A stretch of DNA of 64,000 bases from the NCBI GenBank assembly GCA_016190665.1, contig JACPQD010000104.1, positions 1 to 64,000 of the forward strand. The letters run 5' to 3'. Both the position numbers and the translations under genes were made by a program. Under the pieces are notes generated by a model. The model was not told the origin of the DNA and made no database searches. It was given only the letters and a program-made list of their open reading frames with translations. This DNA comes from Chloroflexota bacterium (lineage in GTDB: Bacteria; Chloroflexota; Dehalococcoidia; JACPQD01). Positions within the stretch are counted from its first letter, which is position 1. Every line of letters starts with the position of its first letter. Positions 62,719 through 64,000 of this stretch are shown here, piece after piece.

Positions 62719-64000
62719 ATGGAAATTCGTCGATTCTTCGTATTGATGCGCAAGTGGCTGTGGTTGATTTTTGTTGGGACAGCCCTTGTCACTTCTCTCA
62801 CCTACCTCATAAGCAGTTCGATGGCGCCTGTCTATGAAGCGAGCGCCACTCTTCTCGACCAGCAGATTTTCACCAACCCCGGCGGCGAATACGCCGCCCT
62901 TCAGGCCAGCCAGCACTCCATCAAGACCTACACAGAGTTGGCAAGATCGACCCCAATGCTGCAAGAGGTTGCGGAACGTCTCGGCCCGGGCTTCACCGTC
63001 GCGCGGCTGCAAAACTCGGTCAGCGCTGCGCCTATCCCTGATACGCAATTGTTGAGAATAACCGCTCATGATAGCAATCCGGAGGTGGCCAAAAACATCG
63101 CCAACGAGCTGGCCGCGATTTTCGCCAAGCGGAACACCGAGATCCGCCAGAGAAGATTCGAGGACGCCAGACGTGAATTGGAGCGTCAGATCGCCGCTAT
63201 TGAGAAGGAGATTGACACCACCCAGTCTGCTATCAACGCCCTCGGCGACCCTAAAGACGCCAAGAACGTCAGCATGCCGGAGTTTGTCAGGTCCGAGATA
63301 GCCAGGCTAGAGAATACATTGATAAAAAAGCAGACGTTGCATACCGTCTTGCTCAGGAGCGCTGAAGACTTTCGCATGGCCTCCGCCAGATATGCCAACA
63401 ATCTGGCGATCTCTTCCATGGCGGAGACGCCTCGTGCACCGGTAAGGCCGAAAGTGCTCAATAACACCCTCCTGGCCGTTGCTGTGGGTCTTGTCTGCTC
63501 CACTGGACTTGCCTTAGTAATGGAACGCCTGGATGATACCATAAAGACTCCAGAGGACGTGTCGGAGAACCTGGCGCTTTCCACGTTGGGGAACATCGGT
63601 CGCCTGCGCGGCCGAAACCCCGGAGACAGGCTCATTGCCGGCCATCATCCTAAGTCCCCTCTTTCTGAGGGATACCGGACGCTTCGAACCAATCTGCAAT
63701 TCTCCACCGTCGACAAGAGCCTCAGTTCCCTGCTGGTCACGAGTCCCAGTCCCGGTGAGGGCAAGAGCGTCACCGCGGCCAACCTTGGCGTCGTGATGGC
63801 GCAGACGGGTCTGTCCGTTGTGCTGGTGGATTCCGACTTGAGGCGTCCCACCCTGCATAGGGTCTTCGAATTGCCCAACAACGTGGGGCTCACTACGCTG
63901 CTGCTTCGAGATGATTTCAGCCTCGAGGGGCATCTCCAGGCGACGAAGCAAGGGAATCTGCGCTTGTTGACCAGCGGGCCTCTTCCTCCCAACCCTTCGG
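62719..64000 (+). CDS. Wzz-like/BY-kinase polysaccharide copolymerase-tyrosine kinase (truncated by window end)
   Basis: Open frame to window end: 'MEIRRFFVLMRKWLWLIFVGTALVTSLTYL...', 'SLLVTSPSPGEGKSVTAANLGVVMAQTGLSVVLVDSDLRRPTLHRVF'. Confidence 0.88.
   Translation, partial: MEIRRFFVLMRKWLWLIFVGTALVTSLTYLISSSMAPVYEASATLLDQQIFTNPGGEYAALQASQHSIKTYTELARSTPMLQEVAERLGPGFTVARLQNSVSAAPIPDTQLLRITAHDSNPEVAKNIANELAAIFAKRNTEIRQRRFEDARRELERQIAAIEKEIDTTQSAINALGDPKDAKNVSMPEFVRSEIARLENTLIKKQTLHTVLLRSAEDFRMASARYANNLAISSMAETPRAPVRPKVLNNTLLAVAVGLVCSTGLALVMERLDDTIKTPEDVSENLALSTLGNIGRLRGRNPGDRLIAGHHPKSPLSEGYRTLRTNLQFSTVDKSLSSLLVTSPSPGEGKSVTAANLGVVMAQTGLSVVLVDSDLRRPTLHRVFELPNNVGLTTLLLRDDFSLEGHLQATKQGNLRLLTSGPLPPNPS

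Overview
64 kb window of a bacterial genome, Chloroflexota-like in character, although taxonomy cannot be proven from sequence alone. 0-13 kb: glycogen/trehalose genes (GH57/DUF3536, glgB, malQ, a treS-maltokinase fusion) beside a UbiA prenyltransferase and a tandem ferritin-like protein. 13-15.4 kb: an unknown protein with an E-C-K nuclease-like motif and a vapBC pair. 15.5-20 kb: a multi-FeS/FAD oxidoreductase and a TPP-dependent E1 alpha/beta pair without E2. 20-51 kb: the standout region, a co-directional (- strand) gene set. It contains six paralogous proteins whose ORFs are each interrupted at the same place by one in-frame TGA. Reading through gives a U-G-[S/G/A]-C motif, i.e. UGSC-type selenoproteins, and each TGA is followed 10-15 nt downstream by a SECIS-like hairpin with GU in its loop. 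Each UGSC module is paired with, or fused to, a second conserved module (here the 'DGLP domain', after its [T/A/G]DGLP[I/V] motif): three fused genes and three split pairs. Interleaved are two glycyl radical enzymes with an unusual GCSQP active-site loop, one radical-SAM activase, seven family-5 ABC substrate-binding lipoproteins with no permease or ATPase, and a divergent isopropylmalate-dehydrogenase-like protein. A LysR regulator lies at the upstream edge. I consider this ~31 kb selenoprotein/GRE/orphan-SBP locus the likely undescribed system; its substrate is unknown. 52-62 kb: a split branched-chain (Liv-type) ABC transporter with two CoA ligases and an inserted toxin-antitoxin pair. 62-64 kb: a TatA-like protein with a C-terminal zinc ribbon and a truncated Wzz/BY-kinase.
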